From Oscillospiraceae bacterium (GTDB lineage Bacteria; Bacillota; Clostridia; Oscillospirales; Oscillospiraceae), in NCBI GenBank assembly GCA_017938625.1, contig JAGBBD010000006.1, forward strand, positions 62,001-126,000: 64,000 nucleotides of DNA, given 5' to 3'. A model generated the notes under the pieces. The model was not told the origin of the DNA and made no database searches. It saw only the letters and a list, made by a program, of their open reading frames with translations. Each line of letters starts with the position of its first letter. The first letter of the stretch is position 1. This document shows positions 23,428 through 32,718 of the stretch, piece by piece. The translations under genes and the position numbers were made by a program.

Positions 23428-24567
23428 TTACTTCAGAAGCTGGGGCACCAGATTGAGGATCATGCCGCCCGCCAGCACGGAGGCGATCTGACCGGAAACG
23501 TTGGCGCCAACAGCATGCATCAGCAGGAAGTTCTGATTATCGGCTTCCTGACCGAGCTTCTGGATCACACGGGCGGACATGGGGAATGCGGAGATACCGG
23601 CAGCACCGACCATGGGATTGATCTTGTTCTTGGAGAACAGGTTCAGGAACTTGGCAAACATAACGCCTGCAATGGAGTCAAAGATAAAGGCGACCAGACC
23701 CAGTCCCATGATGAGCAGCGTCTGCACATTGACAAAGCTCTCGGCTACCATACTGAAGGAAATGGTGATACCCAGCAACAGGGTGACCAGATTTGCCAGC
23801 ATATTCTGAGCTGCCTCGCTCAGAGAATTGAGGACACCGCACTCACGCAGCAGGTTGCCGAACATGAGGAAGCCGACCAGTGCCACGGAGGTGGGAGCAA
23901 TGAAGCCTGCGATCACAGTCACGATAATGGGGAATGCAATGCGCAGCCCCTTGGAAACGTTGGCAGGGTTGTAAGCCATCTTGATCTGACGCTCTTTCTT
24001 GGTGGTGACGGCTTTGATGGCGACCGGCTGGATAATGGGGACCAGAGCCATATAGGAATAAGCGGCCACAGCGATGGGGCCCATGTACTGAGATTTCAGC
24101 ACATTGGAGACCAGAATGGCGGTGGGGCCGTCGGCAGCGCCGATGATACCGATGGAAGCGGCATCTCTCAGATCGAAGCCCAGCAGCACAGCTACGGTGA
24201 CAACGAAGAAAATGCCGAACTGTGCGGCAGCGCCGAACAGGAACATCTTGGGATTGGACAGCAGAGGGCCGAAGTCGATCATGGCACCGATGCCGATAAA
24301 CAGCAGCAGAGGCATTGCCTCGGAAGCGTGGATGCCGATGTCGTACAGCCACTCGATGATACCTGCCACCTCACCGATGCCTTCAATGTTCTGATTGAGA
24401 ACACCGGAGAAGGGGAGGTTGACAAGGATAGCGCCGAAGCCCATAGGCAGCAGCAGAGAGGGCTCATAGCCCTTTTTAATGGCAAGATAGATCAAAATGA
24501 TACCGACTGCGTACATGACAAGCTGCTGCCATGTCACAGCCATAAAGCCTTCTAACAGGAAACTCAT
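23428..24567 (-). CDS. oadB: Na+-translocating decarboxylase subunit beta
   Basis: The 379-residue membrane protein is the ion-pumping subunit of biotin-dependent decarboxylases. Conserved segments visible are GIGAMIDFGPLL, GAADGPTAILVS (the Asp-containing Na+-binding region), and NPMVGAAGISAFPMSARVIQK. I start at MSFLLEGF, rejecting a 20-residue open-frame extension. The gamma chain follows, but no carboxyltransferase (alpha) or biotin carrier gene is in the window, so the substrate (oxaloacetate, methylmalonyl-CoA or glutaconyl-CoA) is undetermined. Confidence 0.92.
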   Translation of the reverse strand: MSFLLEGFMAVTWQQLVMYAVGIILIYLAIKKGYEPSLLLPMGFGAILVNLPFSGVLNQNIEGIGEVAGIIEWLYDIGIHASEAMPLLLFIGIGAMIDFGPLLSNPKMFLFGAAAQFGIFFVVTVAVLLGFDLRDAASIGIIGAADGPTAILVSNVLKSQYMGPIAVAAYSYMALVPIIQPVAIKAVTTKKERQIKMAYNPANVSKGLRIAFPIIVTVIAGFIAPTSVALVGFLMFGNLLRECGVLNSLSEAAQNMLANLVTLLLGITISFSMVAESFVNVQTLLIMGLGLVAFIFDSIAGVMFAKFLNLFSKNKINPMVGAAGISAFPMSARVIQKLGQEADNQNFLLMHAVGANVSGQIASVLAGGMILNLVPQLLK

Positions 24568-24634
24568 AAATAATACCTCTATTGATGTAACATATTGATT
24601 TAAGAAAATGGATGAACTGCGGCTCATGAAACAG

Positions 24635-24669
24635 CCCCATTTGTTCGGCGATCAGCCGAACAAATGGGG
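24635..24669. other. 15-bp perfect hairpin between allA-like gene and oadB
   Basis: A perfect 15-bp inverted repeat (24635-24649 with 24655-24669, loop GATCA) follows the allA-like stop. Neither side has a T run longer than three, so it is not a convincing terminator. It may be an mRNA stability element within an allA-oadB-oadG transcript. Confidence 0.55.
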
Positions 24670-24688
24670 TGCGGCTCACACGAGAGGA

Positions 24689-25171
24689 TTACAGTTCGAT
24701 CTCCACCCAGTCTTCTTCGGGGTAATCGACTACGACACAGTCATTTTTATAAGTACGCTCGGGCAAAACGATCAGAACATGGGCTTCATCCAGATGCACA
24801 GGCAGAGCAGCCAGATGCCATACACCGGCATTGAGGCAGACAGCGGTGCCCTTGGGAACAAGGAATGCTTCGGTCAGCTGGGGAACAGGCTCCTTGGAAG
24901 CGGGAGCAACGTGCAGCACCACATCATCATCCATTGCCACAACGCCTTCACCGGTAAAGTCATGGTATTCGGCAGTGGTTACGATCATCTTTTCGGGCTT
25001 GTGGGTCAGCAGGGGAGAGAAGGTGATAGGCATCCGGCCGGAAACGGGCAGACGACCCTGATCGGGATAGAAGTCACCGAGGCTGAAGCCTTCGGGAGTC
25101 AAGATCTTGCTGAAAGTGCCGTAAGGTCTGAAGTTTTCGGCAGTAATGGGAACAGCTTTGATTTTTCTCAT
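24689..25171 (-). CDS. Ureidoglycolate lyase (AllA)-family cupin protein
   Basis: The 160-residue protein has the AllA pattern: short N-terminal KAVPITAENFRPYG, a central strand with THKPEKMIVTTAEYHDF, then EAFLVPKGTAVCLNAGVWHLAALPV, the cupin core with its Trp-His. AllA releases urea from ureidoglycolate in allantoin breakdown, but no other allantoin genes are here; guanine deaminase lies 6 kb away. GCAGGAGG precedes the chosen ATG. It could equally have another small-acid substrate. Confidence 0.72.
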   Translation of the reverse strand: MRKIKAVPITAENFRPYGTFSKILTPEGFSLGDFYPDQGRLPVSGRMPITFSPLLTHKPEKMIVTTAEYHDFTGEGVVAMDDDVVLHVAPASKEPVPQLTEAFLVPKGTAVCLNAGVWHLAALPVHLDEAHVLIVLPERTYKNDCVVVDYPEEDWVEIEL

Positions 25172-25202
25172 GGAAAGATCCTCCTGCAATAATTATGTAT
25201 TT

Positions 25203-25231
25203 ATTATAAGTGCAACAGGTCGTGATTGCAA
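25203..25231 (-). promoter_or_regulatory. Promoter of the allA-like gene
   Basis: TTGCAA, a 17-base spacer and TATAAT on the minus strand. The sequence TGCAACA is repeated 16 bases apart (25211 and 25227), a possible operator. Confidence 0.75.
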
Positions 25232-25267
25232 CAAAATTCTTTTCACTATAAATTATCTTGATTCGTG

Positions 25268-25296
25268 TTGACTTTAATGATTGAAAGTGATAAACT
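25268..25296 (+). promoter_or_regulatory. Promoter of the ligase-IOR operon
   Basis: TTGACT, a 17-base spacer and TAAACT lie 39 bases upstream of the ligase start. Confidence 0.72.
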
Positions 25297-25334
25297 GTAT
25301 GCATTGTTGTAATTACCGAAAAAGGAGAAAAGAC

Positions 25335-26969
25335 ATGGTCATTACAGAACTTTTGGAGCGCAATGCCAGACTGTACGGGTCTGAGATTGCGCTGGTGGAG
25401 ATCAATCCCTCTGAGGAGCGGGATAACGCCGTGACCTGGCGTGATTTTAACCTGATCGAAAATGCGAACCCCGACGCACCGTATCGAAGAGAACTGAGCT
25501 GGAAGGACTTTGACCGCAGAGCCAACCGTTTTGCAAATCTGCTGCTCAGCCGAGGCTATCGTCGTGGGACGAAGGTCGCCATTTTGCTGATGAACTGCCT
25601 GGAGTGGCTTCCCATCTATTTTGGTATTTTGAAGGCAGGCTGCATTGCTGTTCCCATGAATTTCCGCTATGCGTCCGATGAGATTGAGTATTGTCTGGAT
25701 CTTGCTGATGTAGAGCTTTTGATTTTTGGCCCCGAGTTCGTGTCCCGTATGGATCTGATCGCGGAAAAGCTTTCCGGCGTGAAGATGTTCTATGTAGGCA
25801 AGAATGGCCCTACGTATACTGAAGATTGTATGCGCCTTATGAATTTCTGTTCATCCAGCGCGCCCCCTGTGGCTCTGGAAGAGGAAGATCATGCTGCCAT
25901 CTATTTTTCTTCCGGTACGACCGGTTTCCCCAAAGCGATCTTACATAACCATCGTGCACTAATATCCTCTTGCCGCACGGAGCAGAACCACCATGGTCAG
26001 AGCCGGGAAGATGTGTTCCTCTGTATTCCGCCTTTGTATCATACAGGTGCCAAAATGCACTGGTTCGGCTCTCTGCTTGCAGGTTCCAAGGCGGTGCTGC
26101 TGCGCGGTGTCAAGCCGGAGTGGATCCTAAGAGCCGTTACAGAAGAAAAGTGTACCATCGTCTGGCTGCTGGTGCCGTGGGCGCAGGATCTGCTCGATGC
26201 CATTGAGGATGGCAGGGTAGACCTGAATGACTATTATCTGGATCAATGGCGATTGATGCATATTGGCGCCCAGCCCGTTCCCCCCAGCCTGATCAATCGC
26301 TGGAAGAGAGTTTTCCCGGCGCATCAGTATGATACCAACTACGGTTTGTCCGAATCCATCGGTCCGGGCTGCGTCCATCTTGGCGTGGAGAATATCCACA
26401 AGGTCGGTGCCATCGGCAAACCCGGCTTCCTGTGGGAGGCAAAGATCGTATCTCCCGACGACAAAGAAGTGGAGCAGGGGGATGTGGGTGAGCTGATCGT
26501 TAAGGGTCCCGGTGTCATGCTTTGCTACTATAAGAACAAAGAAGCCACCGATGAAGTGCTCCACGGTGACTGGCTCTATACCGGCGATATGGCCCGTATG
26601 GATGAAGACGGCTTCATTTATCTGGTCGACCGCAAGAAAGACGTTGTCATTTCCGGCGGCGAGAACTTGTATCCTGTTCAGATCGAGGATTTCCTTCGCG
26701 GCTTTGATAAGATCAAAGATGTGGCAGTGATCGGTCTTCCCCATGCAAGACTGGGCGAGATCGCAGCAGCTGTTATTGAGATCAAAGAGGGGATGGAATG
26801 TACCGAAGAAGAAATCAATACCTTCTGTGAGGGACTTCCCCGTTACAAGCGCCCGAGAAAAGTCATTTTCGACAAAGTTCCCAGAAATCCCACCGGCAAG
26901 ATCGAGAAGCCGGTGCTCCGAGCAAGATACTGCAGCGGCAGACTTGTGGAAGCGCAGATCACCGGCTAA
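25335..26969 (+). CDS. AMP-forming acyl/aryl-CoA ligase
   Basis: The 544-residue ANL-superfamily enzyme activates a carboxylic acid as adenylate and transfers it to CoA. The P-loop-like motif is YFSSGTTGFPKA, followed by DTNYGLSES, LYTGDMARMDEDGFIYLVDR (hinge Asp and core Arg) and catalytic Lys in NPTGKIEKP. The substrate cannot be read from sequence; the operon (symporter, IorAB, PaaK) points to an aryl or branched acid. I use the ATG following AAAGGAG, not an upstream in-frame Met. First gene of a six-gene operon. Confidence 0.88.
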   Translation: MVITELLERNARLYGSEIALVEINPSEERDNAVTWRDFNLIENANPDAPYRRELSWKDFDRRANRFANLLLSRGYRRGTKVAILLMNCLEWLPIYFGILKAGCIAVPMNFRYASDEIEYCLDLADVELLIFGPEFVSRMDLIAEKLSGVKMFYVGKNGPTYTEDCMRLMNFCSSSAPPVALEEEDHAAIYFSSGTTGFPKAILHNHRALISSCRTEQNHHGQSREDVFLCIPPLYHTGAKMHWFGSLLAGSKAVLLRGVKPEWILRAVTEEKCTIVWLLVPWAQDLLDAIEDGRVDLNDYYLDQWRLMHIGAQPVPPSLINRWKRVFPAHQYDTNYGLSESIGPGCVHLGVENIHKVGAIGKPGFLWEAKIVSPDDKEVEQGDVGELIVKGPGVMLCYYKNKEATDEVLHGDWLYTGDMARMDEDGFIYLVDRKKDVVISGGENLYPVQIEDFLRGFDKIKDVAVIGLPHARLGEIAAAVIEIKEGMECTEEEINTFCEGLPRYKRPRKVIFDKVPRNPTGKIEKPVLRARYCSGRLVEAQITG

Positions 26970-26984
26970 GGGAGAGAACTCAGT

Positions 26985-28529
26985 ATGGATTTGTTTATCA
27001 AATTTTCAATGCTGGTTGTCTTTTTTGGCATTATGATCGGTGTTGGCATCTACTGCCGTAAAAATGCCACCGATGTCAACGGCTTTGTCCTTGGCGGCAG
27101 AAGCGTCGGTCCCTGGCTGACGGCATTCGCTTACGGCACATCTTATTTTTCTGCAGTCGTCTTTGTCGGCTATGCCGGTCAGTTTGGCTGGAAGTACGGT
27201 ATTGCAGCCACCTGGGCGGGTATCGGCAATGCTTTGCTGGGCTCTTTGCTTGCATGGGCAGTGCTCGGTCGCCGTACCAGAGTTATGACCCAGCATCTGG
27301 ACAGCGCCACCATGCCTCAGTTTTTTGAAGGCCGTTTTGGCAGCAAAGCTCTGAAACTGGCGGCATCCGCCATCATTTTTGTATTTCTGATCCCCTATAC
27401 AGCATCATTGTATAACGGTCTGAGCCGTTTGTTCGGCATGGCCTTTGATATTGACTATTCTGTTTGTGTCATCGTCATGGCTGTTCTGACTGCTGTGTAT
27501 GTGATCGCAGGCGGCTATATGGCAACTGCCATCAACGACTTTATTCAGGGTATCATCATGATCGTGGGCATCATCGCGGTCATTGCAGCTGTCTTGAAAG
27601 GGCAGGGCGGCTTTATGGCAGCGCTGGATGGATTGGGAAAGATCATCGATCCTGCGGTCAGTGAAACACCCGGTGTGTTCAATTCTTTCTTTGGACCGGA
27701 TCCGCTTAATCTTCTTGGCGTGGTCATTCTGACGTCCCTCGGTACATGGGGTCTTCCTCAGATGGTGCAGAAATTCTATGCCATCAAGTCAGAGAAAGCG
27801 ATCGACAAGGGCATGATCATTTCTACCATCTTTGCTGCTGTTGTGGCAGGCGGCTGTTATTTCCTCGGTGGCTTCGGCAGACTCTTCTCTGACCGGATCG
27901 ACATTGCGGCAAATGGCTATGATTCCGTTATCCCCACCATGCTGTCCGACCTTCCCACTGTTCTCATTGCGGTGGTGGTCATTCTGGTTCTGTCAGCATC
28001 TATGTCCACCCTTAGTTCCTTGGTGTTGGCATCCAGCTCTACGCTGACGCTTGACTTCATTAAGGGCTCTGTGGTCAAGAATCTCAGTGAGAAAAAACAG
28101 CTGCTTGTTATGCGCTTGCTGATCGTGGTGTTTATCATGATCTCTGTGATCCTCGCCATTGTTCAGTATAAGTCCAATGTCACCTTTATTGCCCAGCTCA
28201 TGGGTGTGTCCTGGGGAGCTCTGGCGGGCGCATTTCTGGCACCGTTCCTGTACGGTCTGTACTGGAAGCGTGTTTCCAAGGCTTCTGTTTGGGTCAGCTT
28301 CATCTTTTCCACGGTCATTATGCTGGCAAATGTGGTTGCAAAGCCCTTTTTCCCGGCAGTTCTGCAGTCGCCCATCAATGCAGGTGCCTTTTGCATGATC
28401 ACAGGTCTTGTGATCGTGCCTGCGGTAAGTCTGTTTACCAAGGCACCGGATAAAAAACTTGTGGATGAGATCTTTTCCTGCTATGATAAGACTGTCACGG
28501 TCAGCGTGAAGGACTCCATCGGAGATTAA
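26985..28529 (+). CDS. Sodium:solute symporter (SSS family)
   Basis: The 514-residue protein has about 13 membrane helices. It shows SSS-family features: N-terminal GRSVGPWLTAFAYGTSYFSAVVFVGY segment (in parts NGFVLGGRSVG and SYFSAVVF), AGGYMATAINDFIQG in helix 6, and SASMSTLSSLVLASSS, the Na2-site Ser cluster in helix 9. It probably imports the organic acid used by the operon. Fifteen bases separate it from each neighbour. Confidence 0.88.
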   Translation: MDLFIKFSMLVVFFGIMIGVGIYCRKNATDVNGFVLGGRSVGPWLTAFAYGTSYFSAVVFVGYAGQFGWKYGIAATWAGIGNALLGSLLAWAVLGRRTRVMTQHLDSATMPQFFEGRFGSKALKLAASAIIFVFLIPYTASLYNGLSRLFGMAFDIDYSVCVIVMAVLTAVYVIAGGYMATAINDFIQGIIMIVGIIAVIAAVLKGQGGFMAALDGLGKIIDPAVSETPGVFNSFFGPDPLNLLGVVILTSLGTWGLPQMVQKFYAIKSEKAIDKGMIISTIFAAVVAGGCYFLGGFGRLFSDRIDIAANGYDSVIPTMLSDLPTVLIAVVVILVLSASMSTLSSLVLASSSTLTLDFIKGSVVKNLSEKKQLLVMRLLIVVFIMISVILAIVQYKSNVTFIAQLMGVSWGALAGAFLAPFLYGLYWKRVSKASVWVSFIFSTVIMLANVVAKPFFPAVLQSPINAGAFCMITGLVIVPAVSLFTKAPDKKLVDEIFSCYDKTVTVSVKDSIGD

Positions 28530-28544
28530 GAAAGAGGTACAATT

Positions 28545-30275
28545 ATGAAAACATTGATGCTCGGCAACGAAGCGGTTGCCCGAGGCTTATTTGAAGCCGG
28601 ATGCGGCTTTGTTTCCAGCTATCCCGGCACGCCCAGCACGGAGATCACAGAAGCGATCGCCAAGTATCCCGAAGTCTATGCGGAGTGGGCGCCCAATGAA
28701 AAAGTCGCCATGGAAGCGGCATTTGGTGCCAGCCTGTCCGGCACAAGAAGCTTCTGCGGCATGAAGCACGTGGGACTGAATGTGGCTGCAGACCCGTTGT
28801 TTACCATTTCCTATACCGGTGTCAATGCCGGTATGGTCATTGGCGTGGCAGACGATGCAGGTATGCACTCGTCTCAGAATGAGCAGGACAGCCGTCACTA
28901 CGCGAGAGCCGCTAAGATCCCCATGCTGGAGCCTTCCGACTCTGCGGAAGCTTTGGAGTTTGCAAAGCTTGCCTATGATCTGTCTGAAGAATTTGATACG
29001 CCTGTGTTCCTGAAGATGTGTACCCGCGTGGCGCACTCCCAGAGCGTGGTGGAAACAGGGGAGCGGATAGAAGTCAAAAAGACCTATGAAAAGAATCCGC
29101 AGAAGTACATTATGATGCCCGGTAACGCCAAGCGCCGCCATCCTGTGGTGGAAGAGCGTACCAAAAAACTGGTTGCGTGGGCAGAGAAGGCGAGTATCAA
29201 CCGGGTGGAGCCGGGTGAAGATCACAAGCTTGGCATCATCACTTCCTCAACATCCTATCAGTATGTGAAGGAAGTCTGCGGTGACAAGTATCCCGTCCTG
29301 AAGCTGGGCATGATCTGGCCTCTGCCTGATCAGCTTTTGCTTGACTTTGCTGCTTCTGTATCTCAGCTGTATGTGGTGGAGGAGCTGGACAGCTTCATTG
29401 AGACACGCTGCAGAGAACTGGGCCTGGCACTTGTAGGCAAGGATACTTTCCCTTGTATCGATGAGTTCTCTCAGAACCTGGTGGCACAGAAGCTGGGCGC
29501 CTACGAGCCTGTCTGCGGTGCAAAGCTGGAGGATACTATCCCTGCACGTCCTCCTGTCATGTGTGCCGGCTGTCCCCACAGAGGTCTTTACTATACCTTG
29601 GCGAAGAATAAGGTCACTGCCATGGGCGATATCGGCTGCTATACCTTAGGGGCTGTGCCGCCTCTGGCTGCGCTGGATACCACCATCTGCATGGGCGCGT
29701 CCATTTCCGGGCTCCATGGCTTTACAAAGGCAGGAGGCGGAAAAGCAGTTGCGGTGATCGGAGACTCCACTTTCATGCACTCCGGTGTGACAGGTCTGAT
29801 CAACGCTGCATATAATGAATCCAATTCCACCGTTATCATCGTGGACAACTCTATCACCGGCATGACCGGTCACCAGCAGAATCCCACCACAGGCTATAAT
29901 CTGAAGGGCGATCCCTGCACCAAGATCGATCTGGAGAGCCTGTGTAAGGCAGTTGGTATCCGCCGTGTTCGTGTGGTGGATCCCTATGATCTTGCTCAGT
30001 GCGATCAGGCGCTGAAGGAAGAAATGGCTGCAGATGAGCCTTCTGTTATTATTTCCCGGCGCCCCTGCGCTCTGCTCAAGTATGTCAAGCACAACAAGCC
30101 CTTGGAGGTGGATGCCGATAAGTGCAAGAGCTGCAAGATGTGCATGAAGATCGGCTGCCCTGCTATCAGCATGAAGGACGGCAAGGCTGTGGTGGACAAC
30201 ACTCTGTGTACCGGCTGCGGCGTGTGCGAACAGCTTTGTAAGTTCGATGCGCTCCATGCGCCCAAGGAGGTGTGA
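28545..30275 (+). CDS. iorA: Indolepyruvate ferredoxin oxidoreductase subunit alpha
   Basis: The 576-residue thiamine-diphosphate enzyme oxidatively decarboxylates aryl pyruvates to aryl-acetyl-CoA and reduces ferredoxin. The N-terminal pyrimidine-binding domain begins LGNEAVARGLFEAG with SSYPGTPSTE. The TPP-binding domain shows CAGCPHRG and GDIGCYTLG and GDSTFMHSG. The C terminus has two 4Fe-4S motifs, CKSCKMCMKIGCP and CTGCGVCEQLC. Length is normal. The beta subunit starts two bases after its stop. Confidence 0.95.
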   Translation: MKTLMLGNEAVARGLFEAGCGFVSSYPGTPSTEITEAIAKYPEVYAEWAPNEKVAMEAAFGASLSGTRSFCGMKHVGLNVAADPLFTISYTGVNAGMVIGVADDAGMHSSQNEQDSRHYARAAKIPMLEPSDSAEALEFAKLAYDLSEEFDTPVFLKMCTRVAHSQSVVETGERIEVKKTYEKNPQKYIMMPGNAKRRHPVVEERTKKLVAWAEKASINRVEPGEDHKLGIITSSTSYQYVKEVCGDKYPVLKLGMIWPLPDQLLLDFAASVSQLYVVEELDSFIETRCRELGLALVGKDTFPCIDEFSQNLVAQKLGAYEPVCGAKLEDTIPARPPVMCAGCPHRGLYYTLAKNKVTAMGDIGCYTLGAVPPLAALDTTICMGASISGLHGFTKAGGGKAVAVIGDSTFMHSGVTGLINAAYNESNSTVIIVDNSITGMTGHQQNPTTGYNLKGDPCTKIDLESLCKAVGIRRVRVVDPYDLAQCDQALKEEMAADEPSVIISRRPCALLKYVKHNKPLEVDADKCKSCKMCMKIGCPAISMKDGKAVVDNTLCTGCGVCEQLCKFDALHAPKEV

Positions 30276-30277
30276 GC

Positions 30278-30850
30278 ATGAAAACGAAAAATATTATGAT
30301 CGTCGGTGTGGGCGGACAGGGAAGTCTGCTGGCATCCAAGCTGCTTGGCAAGCTCCTGCTTACGAAGGGCTATGATGTCAAGGTCTCCGAAGTCCATGGC
30401 ATGAGCCAGCGTGGCGGCAGTGTGGTCACGTATGTCCGTTTTGGCGATAAGGTCTATTCTCCCATTATCGACAAGGGTGAAGCAGATTACATCGTTTCTT
30501 TTGAGCTTCTGGAAGCTGCCCGTTACACAGAATACTTAAAACCCGGCGGAAAGATCGTTACCAATACCCAGCAGATCAATCCTATGCCCGTGATCACAGG
30601 TGCTGCCGAGTATCCTGCAGATCTTGCAAAGAAGATGGCGGATGCCGGCATTGATGTGGATGCCTTTGATGCCTTGAAACTGGCTGAGGAGGCCGGTTCT
30701 TCCAAGGCAGTCAATATCGTCCTCATGGGTCATCTGTCAAAGAATTTTGATTTTACGTTGGAGGAATGGATGGAGGCAATTGAAAGCAGCGTGCCCGCCA
30801 AATTCCTGGAGCTGAATAAAAAAGCGTTTGCCCTTGGCAGAGATGCCTAA
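30278..30850 (+). CDS. iorB: Indolepyruvate ferredoxin oxidoreductase subunit beta
   Basis: The 190-residue gamma-type domain of 2-oxoacid:acceptor oxidoreductases begins with IMIVGVGGQGSLLAS and contains SEVHGMSQRGGSV, both diagnostic. I take the ATG seven bases after GGAGG, not the GTG two codons earlier that overlaps the iorA stop. It pairs with IorA. Confidence 0.94.
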   Translation: MKTKNIMIVGVGGQGSLLASKLLGKLLLTKGYDVKVSEVHGMSQRGGSVVTYVRFGDKVYSPIIDKGEADYIVSFELLEAARYTEYLKPGGKIVTNTQQINPMPVITGAAEYPADLAKKMADAGIDVDAFDALKLAEEAGSSKAVNIVLMGHLSKNFDFTLEEWMEAIESSVPAKFLELNKKAFALGRDA

Positions 30851-30872
30851 GTTAATGGAGGAGTGATGCGAA

Positions 30873-32171
30873 ATGTCCAATTACTATCAGCCTGAGATCG
30901 AGACTGCTTCACGTGAGCAGATTTTGGCTCTGCAGAACGAACGTCTGGTCAAACAGGTGCAGCACGTCTGGGATAATGTGCCCTACTACCGCAAAAAAAT
31001 GGAAGAGAAAGGGCTGACCCCTGCAGATATTCAGGGGCTGGATGATCTGCATAAACTGCCCTTTTTGTCTAAAGATGATCTGCGCGAAGCCTACCCTTAT
31101 GGTCTGCTTGGTGCACCGATCAAAGACTGTGTTCGTATCCATTCCACTTCCGGTACCACCGGCAAGCGTGTTGTGGCATTTTACACGCAGCATGATATAG
31201 ATCTGTGGGAAGATTGCTGCGCCCGTGCCATTATGGCAGCAGGCGGCACAGATGAGGATGTCTGTCAGATCGCGTACGGCTATGGCCTGTTTACAGGCGG
31301 CAGCGGTATGCATGGCGGATCGCACAAGGTTGGCTGCCTCACGCTTCCTATGTCCTCCGGCAACACGGATCGTCAGCTGCAGTTTATGACGGATCTTGGT
31401 GCCACCATTCTTTGCTGCACGCCTTCTTATGCGCTGTATCTGGCAGAAAGCATCCATGAGCGCGGTCTGCGCGATCAGATCAAGCTGAAAGCAGGCATTT
31501 TCGGCGCAGAGGCATGGAGCGAAGAGATGCGCCATGAGATCGAAAAGCAGCTTGGTATCAAGGCATATGATATTTACGGGTTGACTGAGACTTCCGGTCC
31601 CGGTGTTGCATTTGAGTGCAGCGAGCAGACCGGTATGCACATCAACGAAGATCATTTCATTGCCGAGATCATTGACCCTGACACCGGAGAAGTCTTGCCG
31701 GAAGGTTCCAAGGGTGAGTTGGTCTTTACCTCCATCACGAAGGAAGCGTTCCCGCTGCTGCGCTACCGGACGAAAGACATCTGCATCCTTAGCCGTAAAA
31801 AGTGCTCCTGCGGACGTACTCTGGTAAAGATGTCCAAGCCCATGGGCAGAAGCGATGATATGCTCATTGTCAAGGGCGTCAATGTATTCCCGTCTCAGAT
31901 CGAGACAGTGCTTCTGGAGCAGGGCTATCCTGCCAACTACCAGATCATTGTGGATCGTGTCAACCATTCTGATACCCTTGAGGTGCAGGTAGAGATGACA
32001 CCTGAGAACTTCTCCGACTCTCTTGCCAAGATTAACGAGATGGAAAAGGGACTGATCGATGCGCTCAAGACTATGCTGGGCATTTATGCCAAGGTCAAGC
32101 TGGTGGCGCCCAAGAGTATTGCCAGAAGCGAGGGCAAGGCTGTCCGTATCATTGACAAACGTAAGATTTAA
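30873..32171 (+). CDS. paaK: Phenylacetate-CoA ligase
   Basis: The 432-residue AMP-forming ligase has HSTSGTTGKRV, AEAWSEEMR, YDIYGLTETSGPG, and YRTKDICILS with the CSCGRTL zinc-like pair typical of PaaK, ending in the C-terminal domain. With IorAB it can interconvert aryl-acetyl-CoA and aryl acetate; in archaea and anaerobes the reverse direction can conserve energy. The direction here is inference. Confidence 0.92.
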   Translation: MSNYYQPEIETASREQILALQNERLVKQVQHVWDNVPYYRKKMEEKGLTPADIQGLDDLHKLPFLSKDDLREAYPYGLLGAPIKDCVRIHSTSGTTGKRVVAFYTQHDIDLWEDCCARAIMAAGGTDEDVCQIAYGYGLFTGGSGMHGGSHKVGCLTLPMSSGNTDRQLQFMTDLGATILCCTPSYALYLAESIHERGLRDQIKLKAGIFGAEAWSEEMRHEIEKQLGIKAYDIYGLTETSGPGVAFECSEQTGMHINEDHFIAEIIDPDTGEVLPEGSKGELVFTSITKEAFPLLRYRTKDICILSRKKCSCGRTLVKMSKPMGRSDDMLIVKGVNVFPSQIETVLLEQGYPANYQIIVDRVNHSDTLEVQVEMTPENFSDSLAKINEMEKGLIDALKTMLGIYAKVKLVAPKSIARSEGKAVRIIDKRKI

Positions 32172-32183
32172 GGAGGAAACACC

Positions 32184-32618
32184 ATGAGCGTGCATCAAAT
32201 CTCTGTATTTTTGGAAAACCGCGCCGGTCAGCTGGCGGAGATCACCAAAGACGTTGCAGATGCCGGAATCGATCTGCGCGCCATCTCCATTGCCGAAACT
32301 ACGGACTACGGTGTGCTCCGTATGATCGTAGATGATGCGGAAAAGGCGACATCTATTTTGTTGTCTCACGGCTATATCCTGTCCATGACTCCGGTGGTGG
32401 TCGTGGCTGTTCCCGATGCTCCCGGCGGACTGGCTCCTGTCCTGGGGATTCTGGCAGAAGGAAATATTGATATTGAGTACATGTATTCTCTCTTCACCCA
32501 CAAGGAGGGCAAGGCGTATATGGTTTTCCGTATATCCGATGAAGAGGCCTTCGTTTCCTTGCTTGAACAGCACGGTATGAAGCCTGCCGACAAGGAAGAA
32601 TTGGATCTGAAACAATAA
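32184..32618 (+). CDS. Tandem ACT-domain protein
   Basis: The 144-residue protein has two ACT domains (about 3-68 and 72-135), with the first beginning ISVFLENRAGQLAEITKDVADAGIDL. Such proteins regularly follow paaK and iorAB and probably bind an amino acid, possibly aromatic, as sensor or allosteric subunit. AAGGAGG precedes the ATG. Last gene of the operon. Confidence 0.87.
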   Translation: MSVHQISVFLENRAGQLAEITKDVADAGIDLRAISIAETTDYGVLRMIVDDAEKATSILLSHGYILSMTPVVVVAVPDAPGGLAPVLGILAEGNIDIEYMYSLFTHKEGKAYMVFRISDEEAFVSLLEQHGMKPADKEELDLKQ

Positions 32619-32624
32619 AAGAAA

Positions 32625-32697
32625 AAGAGCCGTGACCTGCCGGTCACGGCTCTTGGCTATAGAAAAGGTGCACAGTCAAAGACTGTGCACCTTTCCG
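32625..32697. terminator. Double hairpin between convergent operons
   Basis: Two perfect hairpins follow one another: 13 bp (32625-32637 with 32642-32654) and 14 bp (32664-32677 with 32681-32694). Neither has a long T run on plus; the second is followed by CTTTTCT on minus. They probably terminate both operons together. Confidence 0.75.
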
Positions 32698-32718
32698 TTT
32701 CTTACTTCTTCCTTTATA

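Noticed and set aside
24635..24669. Strong hairpin as a terminator
   Set aside because: No T run follows on either strand, so I list it as a structural element only.
30909..32615. 568-codon minus-strand open frame opposite paaK and the ACT gene
   Set aside because: Shadow frame without a start signal or domain.
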